Shown: positions 34,225-43,166 of the stretch, in pieces | How positions within the stretch are numbered: the first letter of the stretch is position 1 | Layout: every line of letters starts with the position of its first letter | From: Marinimicrobium sp. C6131 | GTDB lineage: Bacteria; Pseudomonadota; Gammaproteobacteria; Pseudomonadales; Cellvibrionaceae | Reading direction: 5' to 3' | Length of the DNA stretch: 64,000 nt | Assembly: GCF_026153455.1 (NCBI RefSeq) | Contig: NZ_CP110629.1 | Location: forward strand, 372,001-436,000 | The notes under the pieces: generated by a model | Told to the model about the DNA's origin: nothing | Database searches by the model: none | What the model saw: the letters and a program-made list of their open reading frames with translations, nothing else | Program-made: the position numbers and the translations under genes

Positions 34225-35874
34225 ATGTCTGCAAAAGAAGTTAAATTTGGCGACAGCGCCCGTCAGCGCATGCTCAAGGGCGTCAACGTACTGGCCGACG
34301 CTGTAAAAGCCACTCTGGGCCCGAAAGGTCGCAACGTGGTTCTGGAGAAGTCGTTCGGCGCCCCCACCGTCACCAAAGACGGTGTATCGGTGGCCAAGGA
34401 AATCACCCTGAAAGACAAGTTCGAGAACATGGGCGCCCAGATGGTGAAAGAAGTGGCGTCTCGTGCTTCAGATGAAGCCGGTGACGGTACCACCACCGCG
34501 ACCGTTCTGGCCCAGTCCATCGTGACCGAAGGCCTCAAGTCCGTCGCCGCCGGCATGAACCCCATGGATCTCAAGCGCGGTATCGACAAAGCCGTCACCG
34601 CCGCTGTCGAGGAAATCCGCAAGCTGGCCAAGCCCTGTGAAGACAGCAAAGCCATCTCCCAGGTGGGTACCATCTCCGCCAACTCCGATCGCGACGTGGG
34701 CGAGCTGATCGCCAAGGCGATGGAGAAAGTCGGTAAAGAAGGTGTGATCACCGTTGAGGAAGGCTCCAGCCTCGAGAACGAGCTGGACGTGGTGGAAGGT
34801 ATGCAGTTCGACCGCGGCTACCTGTCTCCCTATTTCATCACCAATCAGGACAACATGGCCGTCGAGCAGGACGATCCCTACATCCTGCTGGTGGACAAGA
34901 AGATCTCCAACATCCGCGAGCTGCTGCCGACGCTGGAAGCCGTGGCCAAGGCCAACAAGCCGCTGGTTATCGTCGCTGAAGACGTGGAAGGCGAAGCCTT
35001 GGCGACCCTGGTGGTCAACAACATGCGTGGCATCGTGAAAGTGGCCGCCTGTAAGGCGCCGGGCTTTGGTGATCGTCGCAAGGCCATGCTGCAGGATATC
35101 GCCATCCTGACCGGTGGTACCGTGATCTCTGAAGAAGTGGGTCTGGACCTGGAGAACGTCACTCTGGAGCACCTGGGCCGCGCCAAGCGCGTCACCATGT
35201 CCAAAGAGAACACCGTGATTGTCGATGGCGCAGGCAACAATGCCGACATCGAAGCGCGTGTGAATCAGATCCGTACCCAGATGGAAGACACTTCCTCTGA
35301 CTATGATCGCGAAAAGTTGCAGGAACGCGTGGCCAAGCTGGCTGGCGGTGTGGCCGTGATCAAGGTGGGTGCTGCCACCGAGATGGAAATGAAAGAGAAG
35401 AAGGCTCGCGTTGAAGATGCACTGCACGCCACTCGCGCCGCCGTTGAGGAAGGTGTGGTTGCCGGTGGTGGTACCGCTCTGGTGCGCGCTGTGGCGGCCA
35501 TTGCTGACCTGAAAGGCGAGAACGAAGACCAGAACGCCGGTATCGCGCTGGCCCGCCGCGCCATGGAAGCACCGCTGCGTCAGATCGTCACCAACGCTGG
35601 TGAAGAGGCCTCTGTGGTCGTGGATCGGGTCAAGAAAGGCGAAGGCGCCTATGGCTACAATGCCGCGACCGGCGAGTACGGCGATATGCTGGAAATGGGT
35701 ATCCTGGACCCGGCCAAAGTGACCCGTACCGCACTGCAGGCTGCAGGCTCTGTTGCCGGCCTGATGATCACCACCGAAGCGATGGTGGCGGATGAGCCGG
35801 AAGACGAGAAGGCCGGTGGTGCCCCGGATATGGGCGGCATGGGCGGAATGGGTGGCATGGGCGGCATGATGTAA
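34225..35874 (+). CDS. groL: Chaperonin GroEL
   Basis: This 549-aa 60-kDa chaperonin folds proteins in a tetradecameric chamber with GroES. The ATP-binding DGTTTATVLAQ (catalytic Asp) lies near residue 87. Signature AAVEEGVVAGGGTAL is near 405-420. The C-terminus ends in GGM repeats (GGMGGMGGMGGMM). Length is canonical. Confidence 0.99.
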   Translation: MSAKEVKFGDSARQRMLKGVNVLADAVKATLGPKGRNVVLEKSFGAPTVTKDGVSVAKEITLKDKFENMGAQMVKEVASRASDEAGDGTTTATVLAQSIVTEGLKSVAAGMNPMDLKRGIDKAVTAAVEEIRKLAKPCEDSKAISQVGTISANSDRDVGELIAKAMEKVGKEGVITVEEGSSLENELDVVEGMQFDRGYLSPYFITNQDNMAVEQDDPYILLVDKKISNIRELLPTLEAVAKANKPLVIVAEDVEGEALATLVVNNMRGIVKVAACKAPGFGDRRKAMLQDIAILTGGTVISEEVGLDLENVTLEHLGRAKRVTMSKENTVIVDGAGNNADIEARVNQIRTQMEDTSSDYDREKLQERVAKLAGGVAVIKVGAATEMEMKEKKARVEDALHATRAAVEEGVVAGGGTALVRAVAAIADLKGENEDQNAGIALARRAMEAPLRQIVTNAGEEASVVVDRVKKGEGAYGYNAATGEYGDMLEMGILDPAKVTRTALQAAGSVAGLMITTEAMVADEPEDEKAGGAPDMGGMGGMGGMGGMM

Positions 35875-35890
35875 GCCGTCTCGAGCCCTG

Positions 35891-35917
35891 AAAGGGCGGG
35901 CCTTGGCCCGCCCTTTT
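35891..35917 (+). terminator. Terminator after groEL
   Basis: AAAGGGCGGGCC pairs with GGCCCGCCCTTT around a TT loop, ending in TTTT. It starts 17 bases after the stop codon. Confidence 0.9.
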
Positions 35918-36110
35918 GCTTTCAGTGATATACTGAGTGCTTTATTTTGTACCACCATACCAACAGCCAGGGGCCAAGCCCTAACTGGCGTTTCCCGGTC
36001 CGGATCCGGGCGACCCGTTCGGCCATCCGACTGTGCTAGGATTGAGCGGCTATTTCAGTGGGTTAACCCCGCCGCTACTCATTTTTTCAACCGTGTTCAG
36101 GAGAACGACT

Positions 36111-36698
36111 ATGGCTTTTGAATTACCCCAGCTGCCTTACGCAAAAGATGCGTTGGAACCCCATATCTCCCAGGAAACCCTGGAATACCATTACGGTAAA
36201 CACCACCAGACCTACGTTGACAAGCTGAATGCGGCCGTTGAAGGCAAGCCCGAAGCCAACAAGAGCCTGGAAGAAATCATCAATACCGCACCCAAAGGCC
36301 CGCTGTTCAACAACTCGGCTCAGGTGTGGAACCACACCTTCTACTGGCACTGCCTGAGCCCCAACGGCGGTGGCGAAGCCACTGGTGCGGTGGGCGAAGC
36401 CATCAACAAGGCTTTCGGCTCCTTTGACAAGTTCAAAGAAGAGTTCTCCACCAATGCGGCCAACAACTTCGGCTCCGGCTGGACCTGGCTGGTGAAGAAG
36501 TCTGACGGTTCCGTCGCCATCGTCAACACCAGCAATGCGGAAACGCCGCTGACCGACGAAAGCGTGACGGTTCTGCTGACCGTTGATGTGTGGGAGCACG
36601 CCTACTACATCGACTATCGCAACGCCCGTCCCAAGTACCTGGAAGCGTTCTGGAAGCTGGTCAACTGGGACTTCGTCAACGAAAACTTCGCCAAGTAA
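36111..36698 (+). CDS. sodB: Superoxide dismutase, iron type
   Basis: This 195-aa cytoplasmic enzyme dismutates superoxide. Metal ligands H27 (YHYGKHH), H75 (WNHTFYW), D159 and H163 (DVWEHAYYID) are present. Residue patterns FELPQLPYAKDALEPHIS and NNFGSGWTWLV point to the iron form. The ATG at 36111 after AGGAGAACG is chosen; the frame extends upstream to 36033 with no family similarity. Confidence 0.96.
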   Translation: MAFELPQLPYAKDALEPHISQETLEYHYGKHHQTYVDKLNAAVEGKPEANKSLEEIINTAPKGPLFNNSAQVWNHTFYWHCLSPNGGGEATGAVGEAINKAFGSFDKFKEEFSTNAANNFGSGWTWLVKKSDGSVAIVNTSNAETPLTDESVTVLLTVDVWEHAYYIDYRNARPKYLEAFWKLVNWDFVNENFAK

Positions 36699-36714
36699 GT
36701 TTTATTGACGTAAG

Positions 36715-36749
36715 AACCCCGCCCGGCAAAGCCGGCGCGGGGTTTTTTT
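36715..36749 (+). terminator. Rho-independent terminator after sodB
   Basis: AACCCCGC-CCGGC pairs with GCCGG-CGCGGGGTT (one bulge) around AAA, followed by seven or more T. Confidence 0.88.
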
Positions 36750-36844
36750 ATACCCGGCCTAAATTCCCGTGATCAGACCCGTTCCCTTCTTTTTCGGGCC
36801 TAGAACTGCTATAAACGCTACCACGAAGTTCAGTGAATTCAGGT

Positions 36845-37654
36845 ATGTCTATGGAACGCAAAGAGCCGACGATTTCCGGTACGATCAAGCCCGAGAAAGA
36901 CGAAGTGGCGGCCCGCCAGGGGCGAGCATCGGCGACGCCGCCCAGCGGCAACGCCAATGGGCCCAAACGTCCGGGAGGCGGCGCGCCACCGCCGCCGCCA
37001 CGTTCAACCAGTACGTCGCCCGGTGGTGGCCAGGGGCTGGCGATTGCCGCCCTGATCATTGCTGTGGCCGGAGTGGGGGCGAGCGGTTTTCTGGCCTGGA
37101 AGTGGACCGGCGCCGAACAGAACCTCTCCCAGGCCAATGAGCGGCTCGAAACCCTGGAACGACGCATCGCGATCACGTCCAGTGAGTCCAGCGAATACGT
37201 GGAGGAGATTCAGGAAAAGCTCGACTGGGCGGATTCAGAAATCCGCAAGCTGTGGGGTGTTTCCTATGACACCAACCGCAAGCGGATTGCCGCGAATGAG
37301 GAAGGCGTCGAGTCTCTGAAGCGGGAGCTTGCCACCGTGAAGGAATCGGCGTCCAGCGCCAGCCAGGGGTTGAGCAGCCTACGTTCTGCGTTTGATAAAA
37401 CCGAGCAGCAGGTCAGCGAAGTCAGTTCGGCCATTGAGCGACTGCAAGCGGCGGCCGACTCGGTGGAAGAGCAGGGCCGACGCCTGCAGAACCTCTCGGA
37501 GGAAGTTGATCAGTTGGAGGAGGGGCTAGGGCGCTTGCGAGGGCTCGCGGACCGGGTAAGCACCAACGAGGAGGCCATCAAGGCCATCGACTCCTACCGG
37601 CGTAGCATCAACCGCGATATCCTGGCGATCAAAGAGCAGTTGTCCTCACCCTGA
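36845..37654 (+). CDS. Single-pass membrane protein with long coiled coil
   Basis: This 269-aa product has a Pro/Gly-rich N-terminus (GGGAPPPPPRS, ~45-60), one transmembrane helix (~67-90, GLAIAALIIAVAGVGASGFLAW) and a long coiled coil to the C-terminus (~98-265) rich in Glu, Arg, Ser and Leu heptads. No catalytic motif is visible. Similar proteins beside sodB or in envelope clusters are annotated hypothetical. The first ATG at 36845 is used; 36851 has slightly better ribosome-site spacing. Confidence 0.75.
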   Translation: MSMERKEPTISGTIKPEKDEVAARQGRASATPPSGNANGPKRPGGGAPPPPPRSTSTSPGGGQGLAIAALIIAVAGVGASGFLAWKWTGAEQNLSQANERLETLERRIAITSSESSEYVEEIQEKLDWADSEIRKLWGVSYDTNRKRIAANEEGVESLKRELATVKESASSASQGLSSLRSAFDKTEQQVSEVSSAIERLQAAADSVEEQGRRLQNLSEEVDQLEEGLGRLRGLADRVSTNEEAIKAIDSYRRSINRDILAIKEQLSSP

Positions 37655-37662
37655 TTGCCTCT

Positions 37663-37920
37663 TCAGCCGCGGGCCATGGAATAGCGAGGCCCGGTTCGGG
37701 CGGAGTCGGCGAGTGGTTCGCCTGCTGCTGTTTCCGATAGCGACGGGTCCCCAAGACGGACCGACGTCTCGTTCCAGAGACCGATGGCCCTCTCCAGGCT
37801 TTCCTGGTGAGGGCCTTTTGATTTGCAGCTCTGACAAACCACACAGTAATCCAAGCCACTGTGCGCCAGATGCAGGTGGGTGCTGTGGCAAAACGGACAG
37901 GGTTCTAGGGCCGTGGCCAT
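37663..37920 (-). CDS. Lar-like zinc-ribbon protein (restriction alleviation family)
   Basis: This 85-aa protein opens ALEPCPFCHSTHLHL and continues CVVCQSCKSKGPHQESLERAIGLWNE. The CPFC...CxxC pairs and the closing AIxLWN are the Lar_restr_allev pattern, named after the Rac-prophage Lar protein that modulates type I restriction. In chromosomal copies without prophage the role is unknown. Its last 25 residues are low complexity. It converges on the coiled-coil gene with an 8-base gap. Confidence 0.8.
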   Translation of the reverse strand: MATALEPCPFCHSTHLHLAHSGLDYCVVCQSCKSKGPHQESLERAIGLWNETSVRLGDPSLSETAAGEPLADSARTGPRYSMARG

Positions 37921-38251
37921 AAGGCATACGCTCCAGTGCGTGAATCACTTGAAGGGTTTTGACGGGGGAGGGGGCTCTTGCCGGGCCGAGGGCTCAGCGG
38001 TGGTGGCGCGGATCTGAAGGCGCCGATTGGTAACCGGTCAGGACGGTAAAACCGTGATTGCCCGAACGGCTGATGGGCATCCAACATGATCGCTTAAACT
38101 CCAGAGGACCATATTCAGAGTGTAGCGCAGCGCACACCGATTGCAAACGGTTGCAGCGTCAAGAGGGAGCTGTACAACGGCCCTCTCCGGGCAAGTCTCC
38201 ACCAATTCATGTAAAATTGCGGCCACATTGACAAGCTGTAGAGAGACTTCC
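37921..38251. other. Intergenic region upstream of fumarase
   Basis: This 331-base region is the divergent start area of the Lar-like gene and the class I fumarase. It contains GC-rich stretches and an AT-rich segment near 38205-38220 (CATGTAAAATTG) that may hold the fumarase promoter. No repeat element or gene was recognised. Confidence 0.5.
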
Positions 38252-39772
38252 ATGACCACCGTGATTCGCCAGAACGACCTGATCGACAGCGTCGCCGACG
38301 CGCTGCAGTTCATCTCCTACTACCACCCCGTGGACTTTATCCAGGCGGTACACCGTGCCTACGAGCGCGAAGCCAACCCGGCGGCCAAGGATGCCATGGC
38401 CCAGATTCTGATCAACTCGCGCATGTGCGCCACCGGCCACCGCCCGATCTGTCAGGATACCGGTATTGTGACCGTCTTCGTCACGGTCGGCATGGACGTC
38501 CAGTGGGACGCGAACATGAGCCTCACCGACATGGTCAACGAGGGTGTGCGCCGGGCCTACAATCACCCGGATAACGTCCTGCGCGCGTCCATCCTGGATG
38601 ACCCGGACGGCGCCCGGAAAAATACCGGCGATAATACCCCGGCCGTCATTCACTACAATATCGTTCCCGGGAATACCGTCGACGTTCATGTGGCGGCCAA
38701 GGGCGGCGGCAGTGAAGCCAAAACCAAATTTGCCATGCTCAACCCGTCGGATTCCGTGGTCGACTGGGTGCTGGACATGGTGCCCAAGATGGGGGCGGGC
38801 TGGTGCCCGCCCGGTATGCTCGGCATTGGCATTGGCGGCACCGCCGAAAAAGCCATGCAGATCGCCAAAGAGGCGCTGTTGGAACCGGTGGACATTCAGG
38901 AGCTGCAGGCGCGGGGCGCGAGCAACCGCAGCGAAGAACTGCGCCTGGAGCTGTACGAGAAAGTGAACCAACTGGGCATCGGCGCCCAGGGCCTGGGTGG
39001 TTTGACCACCGTGCTGGACGTCAAAGTGAAAGACTACCCGACCCATGCGGCCAACAAGGCGGTGGCCATCATCCCCAACTGCGCCGCCACCCGCCACGCC
39101 CATTTCACCTTGACCGGGGAGGGCCCGGCGCTGCAGACGCCCCCGAACCTGGACGATTGGCCGGAAGTGGCCTGGGAGGCCGGCGACAATGTGCGGCGGG
39201 TGAATCTGGATACCGTCACCAAAGAGGATGTGAAATCCTGGCAGCCCGGCGACACCATCCTGCTCTCCGGCAAAATGCTCACCGGCCGCGACGCCGCCCA
39301 CAAGAAAATGGTGGACCTGATCGCCAAGGGTGAGGAGCTGCCGGTGGATATGACCGGCCGCTTTATTTATTACGTGGGACCGGTCGACCCGGTGCGCGAC
39401 GAAGTCGTGGGGCCAGCGGGTCCGACCACTGCTACGCGCATGGACAAGTTCACCCGGACCATGTTGGAGCAGACTGGCCTGCTGGGCATGATCGGCAAAG
39501 CGGAACGCGGCCCGGCGGCGATCGAGGCGATTCGCGATAATGAGTCGGTTTACCTGATGGCGGTAGGCGGTGCGGCTTATCTGGTGTCCCAGGCGATCAA
39601 GTCGTCGAAGGTGCTGGGCTTCCCGGAGCTGGGCATGGAGGCGATTTACGAGTTCGAGGTGAAGGATATGCCGGTCACCGTGGCGGTGGACAGCAAAGGC
39701 GAATCCGTCCACCAGACCGGCCCGAAAATCTGGAAGGCCAAGATCAAAGACGAAGCGATCAAGGTCGTTTAA
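38252..39772 (+). CDS. Fumarate hydratase, class I (iron-sulfur)
   Basis: This 506-aa enzyme interconverts fumarate and malate with an oxygen-sensitive 4Fe-4S cluster. Both halves of the class I enzyme are fused: the cluster-binding alpha part has ICQDTGIVTVF, GAGWCPPGMLGIGIGGTAEKA and NCAATRHAHF, and the beta part has LLSGKMLTGRDAAHKKM and YVGPVDPVRDEVVGPAGPTTATRMD. The ATG at 38252 after GAGAGA is chosen; an upstream frame to 38141 lacks similarity. Downstream lies the C/D repeat pair. Confidence 0.95.
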   Translation: MTTVIRQNDLIDSVADALQFISYYHPVDFIQAVHRAYEREANPAAKDAMAQILINSRMCATGHRPICQDTGIVTVFVTVGMDVQWDANMSLTDMVNEGVRRAYNHPDNVLRASILDDPDGARKNTGDNTPAVIHYNIVPGNTVDVHVAAKGGGSEAKTKFAMLNPSDSVVDWVLDMVPKMGAGWCPPGMLGIGIGGTAEKAMQIAKEALLEPVDIQELQARGASNRSEELRLELYEKVNQLGIGAQGLGGLTTVLDVKVKDYPTHAANKAVAIIPNCAATRHAHFTLTGEGPALQTPPNLDDWPEVAWEAGDNVRRVNLDTVTKEDVKSWQPGDTILLSGKMLTGRDAAHKKMVDLIAKGEELPVDMTGRFIYYVGPVDPVRDEVVGPAGPTTATRMDKFTRTMLEQTGLLGMIGKAERGPAAIEAIRDNESVYLMAVGGAAYLVSQAIKSSKVLGFPELGMEAIYEFEVKDMPVTVAVDSKGESVHQTGPKIWKAKIKDEAIKVV

Positions 39773-39817
39773 ACCCTATCGTCTGTTGAGGTTTGGGCGC
39801 TCCGTACTGACTGCTGC

Positions 39818-39970
39818 GGCAGGGTAACCCCTTGTGAGACACGCCGTGAATACGTCCATGTAGGCTCATCACCCGCCGGTCCCCTTCGCGCTCCCGGCGC
39901 TTCGGGACACTTCCCACATCCATGTGGGGCGTCCAAGGCGGGTGACGGTCTCACAAGGGGTTACCCTGCC
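39818..39970 (-). repeat. Dispersed hairpin element, copy C (long form)
   Basis: Outer arms 39818-39840 and 39948-39970 pair perfectly over 23 bp. On the minus strand the inner TCACCCGCC/GGCGGGTGA stem matches copy B, but its loop is expanded to about 60 bases and contains CCCAC[ATGGAT]GTGGG. It is followed by GAGCC-TAC[ATGGAC]GTA-TTCACGGCG. Two CANGGANG hexaloops are present. Confidence 0.85.
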
Positions 39971-40095
39971 TCCGCTGTGCCAGCATTAAGTTCCGGGAAC
40001 TAGCTAGTAAGAATCTATTTGATACCTCTGGGTCGTTTCCGTATGTCTCGACTAGAGGTGCTAGTTCCCGGTGCGAGACGTTAGCAGCGCGGAGG

Positions 40096-40189
40096 CTGGG
40101 TATACCGTTGTGAGACCGTAAGCGGAGGGACTCCGCGCGCCGAGCCCCCAGGGATGGGTTTACGGCGTGTCTCACAACGGTATACCCAG
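40096..40189 (+). repeat. Dispersed hairpin element, copy D
   Basis: Outer arms 40096-40116 and 40169-40189 pair over 21 bp. The inner hairpin is GCGGAG/CTCCGC with loop GGA, then GAGCC-CCC[AGGGAT]GGG-TTTACGGCG. It ends 66 bases before the phzF start, in the same orientation, so it may lie in the phzF leader. Confidence 0.85.
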
Positions 40190-40255
40190 GCGTAGCACTC
40201 TAAGCGAAGTCGCCTTCGCAGACAGAATAGGTGAGCACAGAAAGGAGTTAAAGTC

Positions 40256-41035
40256 ATGGCGCTGACCCAATACCAAGTCGATGCCTTCACCCGGCGTCCC
40301 TTCGAAGGCAATCCCGCCGCCGTCGTCCCTCTGGAACAATGGCTCGACGACGCCCTGATGCAGACCATTGCCAATGAGAACAACCTCTCGGAAACGGCGT
40401 TCTTTGTGCCCGAAGACGATGGCTTCGCGCTGCGCTGGTTTACCCCCGAGGCCGAAGTTGACCTCTGCGGGCACGCCACACTGGCCTCCGCCCACGTGCT
40501 GTTCGAACACATGAACTACCCGCAGCCGGGCATCCGCTTCAGCACCCGCAGCGGCGACCTTGTGGTCGAGCGAAGGGGTGACCGGCTGGCCATGGACTTT
40601 CCCGCGCAGCCGACTCAACCCGCTGAGTGCCCCGAAGCGCTCATCAAGGGCTTGGGGGTGACCCCGGTGGCCGTGGAAAAGAACGTGGATATCCTGGCAG
40701 TACTGGCCAGCGAAGATCAGGTTCGCGCCCTGCAGCCGGATTTGACCGAGCTGAAAAAACTCGATTGTCGCGGAATCATTGTGACGGCTCCCGGCGACAA
40801 CAAGGATTTCGTCAGTCGTTTTTTTGCCCCGGCGGTGGGCATCGCGGAAGATCCGGTGACCGGATCGGCACACTGCGAGCTGGCGCCTTATTGGGCCAGG
40901 CAGTTGGGCAAAGATAACCTGTCCGCGCGGCAAATTTCCAGGCGCGGCGGTGATGTGGATTGCGAGTTGAAAGGAGACAGGGTGACGCTATTGGGGGCGG
41001 CGGTGACGGTGATCAAATCCGAGTGGATGGTATGA
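40256..41035 (+). CDS. PhzF-family isomerase/epimerase
   Basis: This 259-aa protein has the PhzF fold: YQVDAFTRRPFEGNPAAVVPL, ENNLSETAFF with the catalytic glutamate, FTPEAEVDLCGHATLASAHVL, and DPVTGSAHC in the second half. The family comprises metal-free isomerases; only some act in phenazine synthesis. No phenazine genes are present, so the substrate is unknown. AAAGGAG precedes the ATG. Confidence 0.9.
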   Translation: MALTQYQVDAFTRRPFEGNPAAVVPLEQWLDDALMQTIANENNLSETAFFVPEDDGFALRWFTPEAEVDLCGHATLASAHVLFEHMNYPQPGIRFSTRSGDLVVERRGDRLAMDFPAQPTQPAECPEALIKGLGVTPVAVEKNVDILAVLASEDQVRALQPDLTELKKLDCRGIIVTAPGDNKDFVSRFFAPAVGIAEDPVTGSAHCELAPYWARQLGKDNLSARQISRRGGDVDCELKGDRVTLLGAAVTVIKSEWMV

Positions 41036-41107
41036 TGTTGAGTTGATGGTGGATGACGGGGCAGTGCCCCTTATCCACCGTATCCCGGATTCGACATGCG
41101 CGGTGCT

Positions 41108-42202
41108 CTACGTCTCGGTAGTTTCCAACCCGTAATGACTCCCGCCCACCGCCTGCTCTTCCCGCCGGAACACAATCAGATGATCCGCCTCAATACGAAT
41201 ACCCACATGATCGCCGATGGCGTAGTCATGGTGACTGGGGAACGCGGACTGAATGCGGCTGCCGGTGGGCAACTGTAGCGTATACAGCGTGGCCGTTCCG
41301 GCAAATACCTTGGCAACCACCTCGGCGCGTTTGTCACTGCTGTCATCGTGAATGACATCGTCCGGGCGCAGCAGAATATCCACCGGGGTATTTTCCAGCC
41401 ATTCGTAGCAGCGGTTGCCCTCGATATCGCCCAGTTCCGTGCGCACCGTATGTCGGTCCAACAGGTAGCCCGCGAGAAACACACCCTGCCCGACAAAGTT
41501 GGCCACAAAGCGTGTGGCTGGCTCATGATACAGATTGAACGGGGTATCCCATTGTTGTAATTGACCGGCATTCAGGACGCCGATCCGGTCGGCCATGGCA
41601 AAGGCTTCGGACTGGTCGTGGGTGACCATGATGGCGGTGATACCGCGCTCTTTCAGAATCGCCCGCACCTCGAGTGCGAGAGCCCGGCGCAGTTCCACAT
41701 CCAGGCTGGAGAAGGGCTCGTCCATCAACAACAGTTTGGGCTCGGGCGCCAGAGCGCGGGCCAGGGCGATGCGCTGCTGCTGACCGCCGGAGAGCTCGTG
41801 GGGATAGCGGTGCCCCAGATCCTCGAGCTTGACCAACTGCAACAACTCGTCACAGATCCGGGCCTTCTCGCGGGCACTCTGGTTTTTCAGGCCAAAGGTC
41901 AGATTGTCCCTGACGTTCAGGTGGGGGAAGAGGGCGTAATCCTGAAACACCATACCCACCCGGCGCTGCTCCGGGGGAACCGATTGCTCCGCCGAGGCCA
42001 GCAGTTGTCCGGCCAGTTCGATGCGGCCCGCCGAGGGCTGCAGAAAGCCGGCGATGGCGCGCAGCACGGTGGTCTTGCCGCAACCGCTTGGGCCGAGCAG
42101 GCAACAGATGTCGCCTTCGGTCAACGACAGTGACAAGTCCTCGACGACCCGCTCGCCGTCGTAGCCACAACTGATTTTGTCGAGTTCCAGCAGCGCGGAC
42201 AT
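41108..42202 (-). CDS. ABC transporter ATP-binding protein (FbpC-like)
   Basis: This 364-aa ATPase has Walker A GPSGCGKTT, Q-loop FQDYALFPHL, signature LSGGQQQRIALARAL, Walker B LLLMDEPFSSLD and H-loop VTHD. A C-terminal TOBE-like regulatory domain (~235-364) fits the iron(III)/polyamine import class, closest to FbpC. No permease or binding protein is nearby, so partners must be encoded elsewhere. It follows argF by three bases and is probably cotranscribed with it. Confidence 0.85.
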   Translation of the reverse strand: MSALLELDKISCGYDGERVVEDLSLSLTEGDICCLLGPSGCGKTTVLRAIAGFLQPSAGRIELAGQLLASAEQSVPPEQRRVGMVFQDYALFPHLNVRDNLTFGLKNQSAREKARICDELLQLVKLEDLGHRYPHELSGGQQQRIALARALAPEPKLLLMDEPFSSLDVELRRALALEVRAILKERGITAIMVTHDQSEAFAMADRIGVLNAGQLQQWDTPFNLYHEPATRFVANFVGQGVFLAGYLLDRHTVRTELGDIEGNRCYEWLENTPVDILLRPDDVIHDDSSDKRAEVVAKVFAGTATLYTLQLPTGSRIQSAFPSHHDYAIGDHVGIRIEADHLIVFRREEQAVGGSHYGLETTET

Positions 42203-42205
42203 AAG

Positions 42206-43120
42206 TTACCGTGAGTGGTTGAACAGGAATTCGATCAGGGCCTTCTGAGCGTGCAGGCGGTTCTCTGCCTCCTCCCAGACCACGGACTCCGGAGAATCCA
42301 GCAGTTCGGCACTGATTTCCTTGCCGCGATAGGCGGGCAGGCAGTGCATGAACAGGGCCCGGTCGTGGGCGTGACTCATCAGCTCGGCATCAACCTGGTA
42401 GCCGGCGAAGGCCTGTTCGCGCAGTTTTTTCTCATCTTCCTGGCCCATGGAGGCCCAGGTGTCGGTGACCACCAGATCGCTGTCTTTCACCGCTTCTTCC
42501 GGCGTGCGGAAAATGCTCACCCGATCGCGCGCGGCATCGAGCAGGTCCTGGCGGGGTTCGAAGCCTTCCGGGCAGGCAATGCGCAGCTCAAAATCCCACT
42601 GCTGGGCGGCGTTAATATAGGACTGACACATGTTGTTGCCGTCACCGACCCAGGCGACCGTTTTGCCCTGGATGGGGCCGCGATGCTCAAGGAAGGTCTG
42701 CATGTCCGCCAGCAACTGGCAGGGATGGAAGTCATCGGTCAGGGCGTTGATGACCGGCACCCGGGAATACTCCGCGAAGCGCTCCACATTGGCATGCTCA
42801 AAGGTGCGGATCATCACCGCATCCACCATCCGCGAGAGTACCCGGGCCGAGTCCTCAATCGGCTCGCCGCGCCCCAATTGGGTATCGCGGGGCGAGAGGA
42901 ACAGGGCGTGACCGCCCATCTGTGCCATGCCGGCTTCAAATGAAACGCGGGTGCGGGTGGAGGATTTTTCAAAAATCATCCCCAGCACCTTGTTCTTGAA
43001 CAGCTCTTCGGACTCGCCGCGGGCCTGAATGGCCTTGAGCTCAATGGCGCGATCCAGCACCGCATTCAGTTCGGCGGGCTCGAGATCCATCAGGGTCAGA
43101 AAATGTCTTGGTTGGGCCAT
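42206..43120 (-). CDS. argF: Ornithine carbamoyltransferase
   Basis: This 304-aa enzyme makes citrulline from ornithine and carbamoyl phosphate. The carbamoyl-phosphate motif STRTRVSFE, the ornithine-side motif HCLPAYRGKEIS and FHPCQLLADM are intact. It is the middle gene of argD-argF-ABC ATPase; the first two are consecutive functions in arginine synthesis. Confidence 0.96.
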   Translation of the reverse strand: MAQPRHFLTLMDLEPAELNAVLDRAIELKAIQARGESEELFKNKVLGMIFEKSSTRTRVSFEAGMAQMGGHALFLSPRDTQLGRGEPIEDSARVLSRMVDAVMIRTFEHANVERFAEYSRVPVINALTDDFHPCQLLADMQTFLEHRGPIQGKTVAWVGDGNNMCQSYINAAQQWDFELRIACPEGFEPRQDLLDAARDRVSIFRTPEEAVKDSDLVVTDTWASMGQEDEKKLREQAFAGYQVDAELMSHAHDRALFMHCLPAYRGKEISAELLDSPESVVWEEAENRLHAQKALIEFLFNHSR

Positions 43121-43166
43121 AACGGCAACTCGTTGTATTGCTTGGGGCCGGTTTCCGGCCTGTGAA

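Larger units (their letters stand above)
39773..40255. other. Intergenic region holding the second head-to-head element pair
   Basis: The 483-base space between fumarase and phzF contains copy C (39818-39970, minus), a 125-base centre with the inverted pair CCGGGAACTAGC/GCTAGTTCCCGG (39993-40004, 40060-40071), and copy D (40096-40189, plus). A small GCGAAG/CTTCGC hairpin (40204-40219) precedes the phzF ribosome site. No coding gene was seen. Confidence 0.75.

Noticed and set aside
34468..35958. 496-codon minus-strand frame opposite groEL
   Set aside because: Pure antisense shadow of groEL: codon bias of a strongly expressed gene keeps the opposite frame open.
39818..40189. Hairpin elements as simple rho-independent terminators
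   Set aside because: No T-tract follows any arm, the interior is conserved and complex, and the copies lie both up- and downstream of genes in mixed orientation.
40256..41035. Phenazine biosynthesis locus
   Set aside because: Only a PhzF-family isomerase is present; no other phz gene is seen, and most family members have other roles.
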